Origin: JAWLBY01 sp041687455
GTDB taxonomy: Bacteria > Pseudomonadota > Gammaproteobacteria > Xanthomonadales > Xanthomonadaceae
DNA length: 64,000 nucleotides
Direction of reading: 5' to 3'
NCBI GenBank assembly: GCA_041687455.1
Contig: JAWLBY010000003.1
Coordinates: 246,945-310,944 of the forward strand
Position numbers and translations under genes: made by a program
The notes under the pieces: model-generated
What the model was told of the DNA's origin: nothing
The model's database searches: none
Seen by the model: the letters and a program-made list of their open reading frames with translations, nothing else
Part shown: piece by piece, positions 34,351-43,800 of the stretch
Position numbering within the stretch: position 1 is the stretch's first letter
Layout: every line of letters starts with the position of its first letter

Positions 34351-35010
34351 TCACACTCGCCGGTGCAACCGGTATACCGCGGTATGCAGGGCCTCCAGCC
34401 CCTCGTCGCGAAAGCGCGGCTCGGCATCGAGGATGCTGCGGCGCTCGACGCAGGTGACCGTCCAACGCGGTTCGAACAGCGCGCGGACTTCGGATTCGGG
34501 CACCGAAAACGGCGGTCCTTCGCGGCGCTGCTGGTCGTATTCGAGCGTGATCAGCAAGCCGATGCAGCCGATCGGCAGCCGACCGTACAACTCGTCGGCG
34601 TAGCGCTGCCGCAGCGCCGGCGGCAACGCGATCAGCGCGGCGCGATCGTACACCGCATCGACGTCCTGCAGCGCGAGCTCGTCCAGTGCGAACGCGTCGC
34701 CGCAGTACAGCTCGATGCCGCGCGCCTCGAAGATCGAGAAGGCGCCCTGCTCGCGGCACGCAGGGACCGCGTCGCATCCGGCGAAGAAATCCTCGATGGC
34801 CAGCCGCGACAGTTCCACGCCGCGCACGCGGTGTCCACGCTGCGCAAGCCACGCAAGGTCGAGGCTCTTGCCGCACAGCGGCACCAGCACGCGCGCGTCG
34901 TCACCGAGCCCGAGCTGCGGCCAGTGCTTCTGCAACAAGCGGTCGACCTCGTGCTGATGCCAGCCGGTGCGGCCCTCGGCCCAGCGCTGCTGCCAGAATG
35001 TCTCGTCCAT
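34351..35010 (-). CDS. tpm: Thiopurine S-methyltransferase
   Basis: The 219-residue protein matches bacterial TPMT throughout: FWQQRWAEGRTGWHQHEVDRLLQKHWP at the N-terminus, VLVPLCGKSLDLAWLAQRGH (SAM motif I), VRGVELSRLAIEDFF, and VYDRAALIALPPALRQRYA. It transfers a methyl group from SAM to thiols, selenols and tellurite-type compounds. No tellurium-resistance genes are nearby. It appears monocistronic, with the YaiI gene upstream. Confidence 0.93.
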   Translation of the reverse strand: MDETFWQQRWAEGRTGWHQHEVDRLLQKHWPQLGLGDDARVLVPLCGKSLDLAWLAQRGHRVRGVELSRLAIEDFFAGCDAVPACREQGAFSIFEARGIELYCGDAFALDELALQDVDAVYDRAALIALPPALRQRYADELYGRLPIGCIGLLITLEYDQQRREGPPFSVPESEVRALFEPRWTVTCVERRSILDAEPRFRDEGLEALHTAVYRLHRRV

Positions 35011-35129
35011 CGGATTCGTTCCAGGAATCGGGCTGCCGGAAACGCTACAGGATGGGCGCCGGCAAGTCACAGTCCGGCGGCCGCGTCCGATGCCTGGTGC
35101 CGAGTCGGACAATGTTCGCGAGCGTGGAC

Positions 35130-35591
35130 TCAATCGTTGCTGCCGCGGGGCCGCCGCGCCAGCCACTGGTCGAGCTGGCTGGCGAACGCCTGGCGGTCTC
35201 GGGCATGCAGCGGCGGCGGACCGCCGGTCGCGATGCCGGCGCCGCGAAGCTCTTCCATGAAGTTGCGAATCGAGAGCCGTTCGGCGATCGCATCCGCAGT
35301 GAAGCGCACGCCGCGCGGGTCGACTGCATCGGCGCCCTTGTCGAGCACCCGTGCGGCAAGCGGGATGTCCTGCGTCACGACCAGGTCGCCGGCCTGCACG
35401 CGGTCGACGATCGCGCTGTCGGCGACATCGAAACCGCCGGGCACCTGCAGCGCGCGGATGTATGACGATGCCGGCGTCCGCAGCCACTGGTTGGCGACCA
35501 GCGTGACCTGCACGCGGGCGCGTTCGGCGGCCCGGAACAGGATATCGCGGATCACGACCGGACAGGCATCGGCGTCAACCCAGATCTGCAT
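35130..35591 (-). CDS. yaiI: YaiI/YqxD family protein (UPF0178, DUF188)
   Basis: The 153-residue protein has the family hallmark MQIWVDADACPVVIRDILFRAA with the Asp-Ala-Asp-Ala-Cys-Pro start, then GDLVVTQDIPLAARVLDKGA, which fits a PIN-like/NYN nuclease fold. The function is not established. The length matches the family exactly. Confidence 0.93.
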   Translation of the reverse strand: MQIWVDADACPVVIRDILFRAAERARVQVTLVANQWLRTPASSYIRALQVPGGFDVADSAIVDRVQAGDLVVTQDIPLAARVLDKGADAVDPRGVRFTADAIAERLSIRNFMEELRGAGIATGGPPPLHARDRQAFASQLDQWLARRPRGSND

Positions 35592-35622
35592 GATTCCGCT
35601 GTCGGTCCGTTCGTGTCGTCAT

Positions 35623-35650
35623 GGCAGCGGCCGGACGAGCGGCCGCTGCC
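35623..35650 (-). terminator. Hairpin after the S9 peptidase gene
   Basis: GGCAGCGGCC (35623-35632) pairs with GGCCGCTGCC (35641-35650) around an 8 nt loop. It begins 8 nt downstream of the minus-strand peptidase stop, in the gap to the YaiI start. There is no T-run. Confidence 0.5.
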
Positions 35651-35657
35651 GTTGCAT

Positions 35658-37613
35658 TCACTGCAGCGCGTCCTTGCCGATGTGCCTGTCGAAGAACTCG
35701 AGCATCTTGCCGTACAGGGCGATCTTGTTGTCCATCTGGTAGAAGCCGTGCCCTTCGGGTTTCAGCATCCACTCGTAAGGCTTTCCAATCGCATCGAGCG
35801 CCTTGCGCAGCCGGCGGGCGTGTCCGACCGGCACGCGGACGTCGTTCTCGCCATGGACGATGAACAGTTCGGCCTTGATCCGGTCGACATGGTGCACCGG
35901 CGACACGCTGCGGAGCTGCTCGGCATCGTCGCCGATGTAGGCCGACTTCCAGAGATCGGTGTTGCGCTTGCTGCGGCTGCCGCCGCGATCGCTGTCGGAG
36001 CCATCGCCTTCGCGAAACCACGGCAGGTCGTAGACGCCGACGTAGCCGACCGCACACTTGTACAGGTCCGGCTCCTTGATAACGCCGGCCAGCGATGCGT
36101 ATCCACCGTAGCTGCCGCCGTAGATGCAGATCCGCTCGGGATCGGCCACGCCGACTTCGATCGCCCAGTGGGTGGCATCGGTGACGTCATCCTGCATCAC
36201 GCCACCCCAGCCGCGTCGTCCGCGGTCGATGAAGTCCTGTCCACGGTTGCCGGAACCACGGTAGTTCACCTGCAGCGTCGCGTAACCGCGGCTGGCGAAG
36301 AACTGCGCTTCCGGGTTGTAGCGCCAGACATCGGTCACGCCGAACGGGCCGCCGTGCACGTTGACGATCAGCGGCATGGTGCCCTTGGTGTCGCGCGGAC
36401 GGGTCAACAGCGCATGCAGCGGCAGACCGTCACGCGCCTTGATCGTGACCGGCAGCATCTCGACCAGATCGTCCGGCTTCAGGTGCGGGCGGGATGCGGC
36501 GAGAAAGGTCGCCTTGCGTGACGCGACGTCGAAAAGATAGAACTCGCCCGGATTGCGGTCGCTGTACACCCGGGCGATCGCGAGCTTGCCGTCGGCCGAG
36601 TACGACGTGACGGTGGCGGCCTGTTCCGGGAACCCGGCCGACAACGCGCGCAGGAACCGGGCGTCCTGGCGGTCCTGGTCGAAATAGATGTCGTCGACGT
36701 AACCGTGCATCACCGATATGCCCAGAACGTCGCCGTCGTGGCCGAAGATGCCGCCGGCGACATCGACCTCTGGATGGCGGTACAGCAGCTTCAGATCGCC
36801 GGTTGCGAAATCGTACGAGAAGGCACCGAGTCGCCCGTCCTCCTTCATGTCGTGATCGGACAGGAAGTAGGCGCGCTGGTTGTCGGCGGAGAATCCGAGC
36901 GGCTGCAGCGTCGGGCGGGCGCGCGCCGACGGAAGGTGCAGGGTCTTCCATTCGCCGTCACCGCCGCGGACATACAGATTGGTACGGTGCTGGTCGAACG
37001 TCTTTCCTTCGACGAACTCGATCGCGATCCGGACCTTGCCCTCGTTGTCGGCGATCACCTGGAACGGGTTACGGATCACCGGTTCGTCGGTGGTGTAGGT
37101 CAGGTTGCCGGTGTAGATATCGAGCTTGTTGACCTTCGGCTGCCCGTATTCTGCGCCGTGATACTTCGCAATCAGGATGTGGCGAGGGTCGTCGCGCAGC
37201 AGATTGAGAAGCTGGTAGCCCGACCTCTGCATCTCGAAGATCTGCTCGCGCTTGCTGCCGTCGATGTTGGCGGCATACAGATGGGCCGGTCGTCCGATGT
37301 TGTCGAGGTTGCCGGTCTTCTTGCCGACCGACATCACGACGCGTTCGTTGTTTCCCCAGAAAAAATCGAGCACGTGCATCTGCTCGCCGAATGCGAATCC
37401 GGCGGTGATCTTCTTCTTCTTCAGCTCCATCACCGCGAGCTTGACCTCGGTGCCTTCCTCGTAGGTGAAGGCCACGTGCTTGCCATCCGGCGACAACTCC
37501 ATGTCGACGAACTTGGAGTTCTCGAAATAGGCGCGTATCGGCAGCGGATCGGCAGCAATGGCGGAATTTCCGGCCGCGAGCAGAAACAACGCGAGCAACG
37601 AGCTCCTGAGCAT
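35658..37613 (-). CDS. S9 family prolyl-oligopeptidase-type peptidase
   Basis: The 651-residue protein has a signal peptide (LFLLAAGNSAIA), an N-terminal beta propeller (residues about 30-380) and an alpha/beta hydrolase domain. The nucleophile is Ser501 in GGSYGGYAS, the acid lies in HGENDVRVPV and the His in EGHGFY. NVHGGPFG is the oxyanion loop. It should cleave dipeptides or oligopeptides in the periplasm. A purine-rich GGGGGGAATC ribosome site precedes 37613. A strong terminator follows. Confidence 0.92.
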   Translation of the reverse strand: MLRSSLLALFLLAAGNSAIAADPLPIRAYFENSKFVDMELSPDGKHVAFTYEEGTEVKLAVMELKKKKITAGFAFGEQMHVLDFFWGNNERVVMSVGKKTGNLDNIGRPAHLYAANIDGSKREQIFEMQRSGYQLLNLLRDDPRHILIAKYHGAEYGQPKVNKLDIYTGNLTYTTDEPVIRNPFQVIADNEGKVRIAIEFVEGKTFDQHRTNLYVRGGDGEWKTLHLPSARARPTLQPLGFSADNQRAYFLSDHDMKEDGRLGAFSYDFATGDLKLLYRHPEVDVAGGIFGHDGDVLGISVMHGYVDDIYFDQDRQDARFLRALSAGFPEQAATVTSYSADGKLAIARVYSDRNPGEFYLFDVASRKATFLAASRPHLKPDDLVEMLPVTIKARDGLPLHALLTRPRDTKGTMPLIVNVHGGPFGVTDVWRYNPEAQFFASRGYATLQVNYRGSGNRGQDFIDRGRRGWGGVMQDDVTDATHWAIEVGVADPERICIYGGSYGGYASLAGVIKEPDLYKCAVGYVGVYDLPWFREGDGSDSDRGGSRSKRNTDLWKSAYIGDDAEQLRSVSPVHHVDRIKAELFIVHGENDVRVPVGHARRLRKALDAIGKPYEWMLKPEGHGFYQMDNKIALYGKMLEFFDRHIGKDALQ

Positions 37614-37858
37614 CGAACGATTCCCCCCGGATATTGGTTGTCGGCCCGTTCGGACCTTGCGCCGGAACCCGCATCGAACAGGCATTGGCAGCGAATGAGT
37701 GTGGCGGTCCCGACCTGCGGAACCGGCCAATTATCGCCGCCGCGCCAATGTCTGACTACCGGAATCGGCTGCATTCACGGCAGCATGCAGTTTTCGGTTC
37801 CGGTCGATGAAATGGCGACGCACGTGCTTTCGGAGCAACCCACTGCGCGAAAATGCAA

Positions 37859-37893
37859 CGTGGATCCCGGCTTTCGCCGGGATGACGAGCAGG
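37859..37893. repeat. REP-like intergenic palindrome
   Basis: ATCCCGGC (37864-37871) and GCCGGGAT (37876-37883) pair around TTTC, inside GTGGATCCCGGCTTTCGCC. This unit, usually written GGATCCCxGCTTTCGCxGGGATGACG, is a widespread proteobacterial intergenic repeat and I recognise it from memory. Only one copy was seen in the window. Confidence 0.7.
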
Positions 37894-37979
37894 TGCGCGT
37901 CGCGCGATCGAGTCACCGGGCGCCGACCGGCGCCGGCCTTCGCGGCGACACGCTGTCTCCGAAGCGTTGATCGCTGAAT

Positions 37980-38009
37980 GAGCGACGGCGCCGCGCGGCG
38001 CCGTCGCTC
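37980..38009 (-). terminator. Strong GC hairpin after DUF4142
   Basis: GAGCGACGGCGCC (37980-37992) pairs perfectly with GGCGCCGTCGCTC (37997-38009) with a 4 nt loop. It lies 24 nt after the DUF4142 stop on the minus strand. No T-run follows, but the 13 bp GC stem is very stable. Confidence 0.6.
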
Positions 38010-38033
38010 CCGCGTCAATCCGGCTCTGCTCGC

Positions 38034-38732
38034 TCAGTCCTGCTCGTCGCCGGCCTGTGCGATCTGCGACGCCTTGCGCTCCATCTGCTGCGCGAGCTGC
38101 TGGTGGTTGCGCAGGTCCCTCAGCGTGGTGCGCGCCAGCTCGCGGACCTCATCGCTGTACTCGTTGCTGTTGGCCACTTCCTCGAACAGCTTGATGTCGT
38201 TGCGGTGCATTTCGACCATCGCCTTCGAGTAGCGGGCGTCGAACTCTTCCCGGTCCTGCACACCGCCCAACTGGTCGACCGTGCTCTGGTGCTTGCGATC
38301 CAGCCCGGCCGTCGCGGCGGCCGGCTCGCCGTGCAGTGCAGCCAGTTTGTCCCGGGTCATCCGGTGATGCTGCTGCATCATCTGGCCGAACTCGCGGACA
38401 TCGGCGCTGGCGCCGCGCTGCTCGGCCAGCCGTCCGAGCTCGATCTCGGCCTGGCTCGAACTCAGTGCGGTCTCGACGAATTTCCTGTCCTTGCGACTGA
38501 GCTCGCCGGCCTGCGCGGACTGCATCCGTTGCGTCTCGCGCTGGCTGGCGGTCGACTGGCCCTGGCGCGTCGTTTGGCCGTACTGAGACGGCGGCTGCGA
38601 CTGCCGGGTCTGCTGCGACTGAGTGGTCTGACCTTGCTGTCCTGACTGTTGGGCCGGCACGCCTGTTGCGAAGATCAGCACGCCGGTGGCGATCGCGGCC
38701 AGCAGCGGGGTACGTGAACGGTAGTGGCGCAT
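38034..38732 (-). CDS. DUF4142 (ferritin-like) secreted protein
   Basis: A signal peptide (TPLLAAIATGVLIFATGVPA) and a 55-residue Gln/Ser/Thr-rich linker precede a DUF4142 domain of about 150 residues: DRKFVETALSSSQAEIELGRLAEQRG, REFGQMMQQHHRMTRDKLAAL, and HRNDIKLFEEVANS. The domain forms a four-helix bundle of the ferritin-like class, without clear metal ligands. It is exported; the role is unknown. AGGAG lies 6 bp before ATG 38732. A perfect palindrome sits about 20 bp upstream. Confidence 0.87.
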   Translation of the reverse strand: MRHYRSRTPLLAAIATGVLIFATGVPAQQSGQQGQTTQSQQTRQSQPPSQYGQTTRQGQSTASQRETQRMQSAQAGELSRKDRKFVETALSSSQAEIELGRLAEQRGASADVREFGQMMQQHHRMTRDKLAALHGEPAAATAGLDRKHQSTVDQLGGVQDREEFDARYSKAMVEMHRNDIKLFEEVANSNEYSDEVRELARTTLRDLRNHQQLAQQMERKASQIAQAGDEQD

Positions 38733-38750
38733 GGGCATCTCCTTGTTGAT

Positions 38751-38768
38751 GCGGTTCGATCGAACCGC
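38751..38768. promoter_or_regulatory. Perfect 18-bp palindrome upstream of DUF4142
   Basis: GCGGTTCGATCGAACCGC reads the same on both strands. It sits 19 bp upstream of the DUF4142 start, next to its ribosome site, so it may be an operator or a leader hairpin. Confidence 0.4.
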
Positions 38769-38859
38769 GCTGCAAAGGAGCAGTTTTCGTGCCGCACGGC
38801 GTGGAGGCGGCACGTTGCCGGTGCTGTGCCGCCGGGTCCGTGGCAGCGGCTACGCGGCG

Positions 38860-38926
38860 CTGAAAACGTTGCCGAAGAACGTGCGTCGCGGCTGCTTGCA
38901 GGTGCTGGTGGGTGCAACGTTTTCAG
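38860..38926. repeat. Long-range 13-bp inverted repeat
   Basis: CTGAAAACGTTGC (38860-38872) and GCAACGTTTTCAG (38914-38926) are perfect inverse copies 41 bp apart, starting 20 bp beyond the EAL-gene stop. AT-rich arms in a GC-rich genome are noteworthy. A transcript hairpin, a terminator or a small mobile-element end could each explain it. Confidence 0.55.
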
Positions 38927-38945
38927 TTCGCGCCGCGCGGCAATG

Positions 38946-40613
38946 TCAGCCCAGCCCGTATGCCGATGGTTGCGTGCCGGCGTCGACCGACAGGGCGAGG
39001 GGGTGCCCGGGGCGGTCGGCTTCGCTGGCCAGCCGCTCCTCGAACTCGGCGACCGGCATCGGCCGCGCGAACCAGTAGCCCTGCAGGATCGTGCATCCGC
39101 ATGCGACCAGCAGCTCGGCCTGCTCGGCGCTTTCGACGCCTTCGGCGACGACATCCAGTCCGAGCACGCTGGCGACCGCGGTGATCGCTTCGATCAATGC
39201 ACGGCCGCGCGGATCGTCGGTGGCGTCACGGACGAAGCTGCCGTCGATCTTCAGTTCGTCGACCGGCAGTTGCTTCAGGTAGCTGAGTGACGAATAGCCG
39301 GTGCCGAAGTCGTCGAGCGAAATGTGGAAGCCGCGCGCACGCAGCGGCGCCAGCACCGCGGCGGCTGCTTCGAGGCCATCGATCAACACGCTCTCGGTGA
39401 CTTCGAGGGTGAGGTCATGCGGATCGGCGCCAGTGATCTGCAGCAGGCGCTCGACCTGTTCGACAAACCCGGGCAGCAGCAGTTGCTGCGCGCTGAGGTT
39501 GACCGCCAGCCGCACCGCGAGGCCGCGGCGGCGCAGCCGAACCGACAGTTCGCAGGCGGCCTGCAGCATCTGTTCGCCGAGCGCGCCAATCATTCCGGTG
39601 TCTTCGGCGAGTGCGATGAACTCGGACGGCGGCACGATTCGCTGGTCGGCATCGATCCAGCGGGCGAGCAGCTCCGCACCGACCGTGCGGCCATCGGGAT
39701 CGCATTGTGGCTGCAGGTACGCGTGCATCTGGCCGTTGTCGAGCGCCTGCCGTAGCCGGCCGGCGGCCGCGAGTCGCGCCTCGGCTTCTGCCTGCATGTC
39801 GGAATCGTAGACGCACAGTTGCCCGAGACCGCGTTCCTGCGCTCGGTGCAGGGCAGTCTCGGCACGCGCCAGAGCGGCATGGGCATCGGATTCGTTGGCA
39901 TCGATCCGGCTGATGCCGACGCAGACGGTGATCGCAATGCCGCTCTGCAGACTGTGCTCGACCTCCGGCAGCCGGGCGTGGATCATCGCGGCGAGCTGGC
40001 GGGCGTCCTCGAGTGCGTGCTGCGCCGCGTTCGCCTTGATGAGGACCGCGTAGACGTCGGTACTGACCCGCGCCAGCCGTGTCTCGTCGGCAACCAGGCT
40101 GCGCAGCAGATCGGCAATCGCACGCAGCAGCCGATCGCCGACCGCCGGTCCGAGCGCGTCGTTGATCCGCCGGAAGCCGTCGACGTCCAGCAGCAGCAGC
40201 GCGCCGCAGCGGGCGCCGCGTGATGACGGCGTGCGCTCGATCCGCTCGAGCAGATGGTGACGATTGGGCAGCCCGGTCAGATGATCGAAATAGGTCAGCC
40301 GGCGCAGTGCGCCCCGTGCCGATGCGACGTGGTGCTCGCGTTGCAGCAGCAGCCGGACCGCGACGTAGGCAAGCACGCTGGTCAGGCAGACATAGAGCCA
40401 GCCTTTCAGCGTCTGCAGCGCCGTCAGGGTCGCCGGGTCGCTGCTGAAGGCCGCGACCGCCTGGTCGCTGAGCAGGATCCAGAGTGCACCGACGGCCAGG
40501 TAGAGCATCGCCACGGCCAGCGCCGCAGGGCTGCTTCCCGGTCGGTTTCTCCGCCTGCGACGGGGTTTCGTCTCGCGGGGCGGGTGAGTTGCTCGAGTCT
40601 GATGATGGGGCAT
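38946..40613 (-). CDS. GGDEF-EAL protein with degenerate GGDEF (cyclic di-GMP phosphodiesterase)
   Basis: The 555-residue protein has two N-terminal membrane spans (about 30-50 and 68-90), a GGDEF-fold region (residues 108-265) and a C-terminal EAL domain. The GGDEF motif is replaced by STDVY (184-188), so synthesis is not expected. The EAL residues are present: GAELLARW, DDFGTGYSS, VDELKIDGSFVRD, DVVAEGVESAEQ and QGYWFARPMP. It should hydrolyse cyclic di-GMP. It is divergent from a diguanylate cyclase 204 bp away. No good ribosome site precedes 40613. Confidence 0.87.
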   Translation of the reverse strand: MPHHQTRATHPPRETKPRRRRRNRPGSSPAALAVAMLYLAVGALWILLSDQAVAAFSSDPATLTALQTLKGWLYVCLTSVLAYVAVRLLLQREHHVASARGALRRLTYFDHLTGLPNRHHLLERIERTPSSRGARCGALLLLDVDGFRRINDALGPAVGDRLLRAIADLLRSLVADETRLARVSTDVYAVLIKANAAQHALEDARQLAAMIHARLPEVEHSLQSGIAITVCVGISRIDANESDAHAALARAETALHRAQERGLGQLCVYDSDMQAEAEARLAAAGRLRQALDNGQMHAYLQPQCDPDGRTVGAELLARWIDADQRIVPPSEFIALAEDTGMIGALGEQMLQAACELSVRLRRRGLAVRLAVNLSAQQLLLPGFVEQVERLLQITGADPHDLTLEVTESVLIDGLEAAAAVLAPLRARGFHISLDDFGTGYSSLSYLKQLPVDELKIDGSFVRDATDDPRGRALIEAITAVASVLGLDVVAEGVESAEQAELLVACGCTILQGYWFARPMPVAEFEERLASEADRPGHPLALSVDAGTQPSAYGLG

Positions 40614-40817
40614 GTCGGGGAGGGCGGCCTGGCGGGGGCGGTCCGACGCGCGAGCTGTCTGCGCACGTATTCAACCATGATCGAGGTGTCGCGAGTGGGC
40701 CGGACTTCGCACCCCGTGGGCCGGTCGGCCGACAGACGGGCTTCCGAACGGCGCTGCTGGCGACCAGTTCGAGCGACAGGGTCCGCCGCGGCAGCGGGCC
40801 AAGCTAAGATGCACCCC

Positions 40818-43800
40818 ATGAAAGTTCGCTCTGCGTGGCCGTGGCCACTGTCGCTGTTGCTGCTGCTGTCGTCAGGGTTGATCGGTTGGACCGGCACCGT
40901 CCATGCGCTGGATCCGTCGAAGGACTTCCACCATTACGTGCGCGACGCCTGGAGCATCGAACAGGGCTTGCCGCAGATCAGTGCGCTGGCAATCGCGCAG
41001 GACCGGCAGGGCTACCTGTGGGTCGGCACGCAGGCTGGCCTTGCGCGCTTCGACGGTCACCGCTTCGTCGCCTACACGGCCGAGTCGACGCCGGAGTTGC
41101 CAGGTGGCTACATCAACGACCTGCTGTACGACGCCGACGGCCGGCTCTGGATAGCGACCTACAAGGGTCTGGCCGTCCGACAGGATGGTCGCTTCGCGAG
41201 CGTGCCACTGCTGCAGGACGGCGTGCCGCAGTCCATGAACATCGTTGCGCTGGCCAACAGCGCCGGCAACATCCTGGTCGCGGCCGGTGACGCCGTTCAC
41301 TCGGTCGAACACGACGTTCTGGTGCCCCGGTACCGGCTGCCGGGGCCGGCCTATTCGCTGATGACCCACGGCGATCTGCTGTGGGTCGGCAGTCGTGGCG
41401 GTGTGTTCCGGATCGGACCCGGTAACGCGATCGAGTTCCTGCCACTGCCGGAGGAAGCCGCCAATGCCGCGGTGACTCATCTGATCGCTGCGCATGGACG
41501 TGTCTGGGCCGGCAGCAGCGAGGGATTGTTTCACCGCGACGGCGATCGCTGGCTGCGTTTTGCCGACGACGAAAGTCTCGGCAGCACGCCGATCGAGGCG
41601 CTGCTCGAGGATCGGGACGGCAACCTGTGGGTCGCCGAAATCGCGCATCTGGCGAGGTTGCGCGATGGCCGGCTGCGCGAGCGCATCGAGTTGCCGGAAG
41701 CTGCACTGGGCGGCCGCGTCCTGTTCGAGGATCGCGAGGGCAATCTCTGGCTCGGCAGCCAGTGGCACGGGCTGACCCGGCTGCGCAACGGCTGGACGCA
41801 CCGCTACAGCGTCCGCGAGGGGCTGCACACACCACTTCTGTGGTCGCTTGCCGAGGCGGGGGATGGCCGGCTGTGGGTCGGTTCCGACGATGGCCTCAGC
41901 GTATTCGACGGTGCGCGCTTCCGGCAGGTCGTGGCCGGCGGCGAGCTGCCGCATCCGAATGCGTACACGCTGCTGGTCGAAGGCGAGACGGTCTGGATCG
42001 GCACCCGGCTTGGTCTGGCGATATATCGCGACGGCAGGCTGCTGCGGCCACGCGAGTACGCACCGATGAACGGGGCGCAGATCAACGGCATCCTGCGCGA
42101 TCGGCGCGGCGATCTCTGGTTCGGTACCACGCAAGGCCTGTTCAGGCAGGCCGGGCAGCAGGCGCTCGAGCGCTTCGGTGAAGCCGAGGGACTGGCCGAT
42201 CCGCGCGTCCGCTACCTGCTGCAGACCAGCAATGGACGACTGCTGATCGGCAACAACACCGGACTGTTCGAACTCGTGGACGACCGCTTCGTGCAACTCG
42301 GGCTGGACCGCGGCCTGCCGGCGGGACTGGACGTGGTCGTCGTGCATGAACTCCCGCCCGGACGGCTGGTGATCGGCACGCTGTCGGAACAGATGTTCTA
42401 TTTCGACGGCGAGCGCTGGAGCGCGATCGGCGTGGAGCAGGGGATGCCGGCCAACGCGGCGTTCTTCATCGGCCACGATGCCGATTACCTGTGGATCGGC
42501 GGCATCCGCGGCGTGCAGCGTGTTCCACTCGTGGATCTGATCGATTTCGCGGCCGGGCAAGCGCCCCGGGTGCGCGGCGAAATGCTGCTGAACGAACGTG
42601 GCGACCGGCGTGGAGGCCAGAAGGGCTACTGCTGCAACGGCGCAGGCAATGCCAAGGGCGTGCTGCGCAGCGGACAACTGTGGGCACCGACCCGCGACGG
42701 CCTGGTCGCGCTGACGGCGCACGACGTCCGCTTTCCGAACCGGCCGCCGACCACGCTGGTCGAGCGGGTACGCGTCGGCGGTCGCTGGTCCGATGTCGAG
42801 CAGGTGCAGCATGCCCGCCTGCCGGCCGATGCCCGCGACCTCGGCTTCGAGTTCACCGCGATCCATTTCGAGGATCCACGCAGCGTCGGTTTCCGTTACC
42901 GGCTGCTCGGCTATCACGAGGACTGGCGCGAGCCCGACGAACCGAGCCAGCGGATCGTCGGCTATACCAACCTGCCGCCGGGCGATTATACGTTCGAGGT
43001 GCAGGGCTCGAGCGTTGCCGACCGCTGGAGCGAGCCGGCTGTCGTGGCATTCTCGATCCAGCCGCTGTTCCGCGAGACGGCCGGTTTCCAGGGACTGCTG
43101 GCGCTGCTCGCGGCATTGCTCGGCCTGGCCGGCTATCGCTGGCAGCGCCGTCGCTACAAGCGCCGGGCGCAGGCACTCGAGCGGCTGATCGACCAGCGCA
43201 CCGAGGCGCTCGCACAGGCCAACCTGCGGCTGCAGGAAGCCAGTCATACCGACCCGCTGACCGGGCTGCGCAACCGTCGCTACCTGGCGCTGCAGATCCC
43301 GAAGGATCTGGCCTTCTACGATCGCGAGTTGCGGCGTGGCACGACGATCGGCAACGTGATCGTGTTCGCGATCGTCGACATCGACCATTTCAAGCGCATC
43401 AACGACGTACACGGGCACGCCGCTGGCGACCGCGTGCTGCAGCAGTTCGCCGAGGTGCTGCAACGGCTGGTCCGTACCGGCGACTACGTCGCCCGCTGGG
43501 GCGGCGAGGAGTTCGTGCTGGTGTTCCGGCCGACACCGTCGGATCAGGTGCCGCTGCTCGGCGAGCGGATCCGCGCATCGGTCGAGCGTCACGCATTCGA
43601 CATCGGCAGCGCAATGCCGTTGAGCGTCACCTGCTCGATCGGCCTGGTCGAATACCCGCTGTTCTGCGACGCCAAGGACTCGCTGAGCTGGGAGCAACTG
43701 ATCGAACTGGCCGATCGGGCGCTCTACCACGTCAAGCGCAACGGCCGGAACGGCTGGGGCGCCTACCGGCCGGCGCCGGGCGTCGATGTCGTTCGCGTGC

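Larger units (their letters stand above)
37614..38033. other. 420-bp gap with two palindromic elements
   Basis: No coding frame is convincing here. The gap holds the S9 peptidase promoter region at its left end, a REP-like palindrome at 37859-37893 and the terminator hairpin of the DUF4142 gene at 37980-38009. Confidence 0.6.

Noticed and set aside
37980..38009. Hairpin read as part of the REP-like element
   Set aside because: Its sequence differs from the ATCCCGGC repeat and its position after DUF4142 fits a terminator better.
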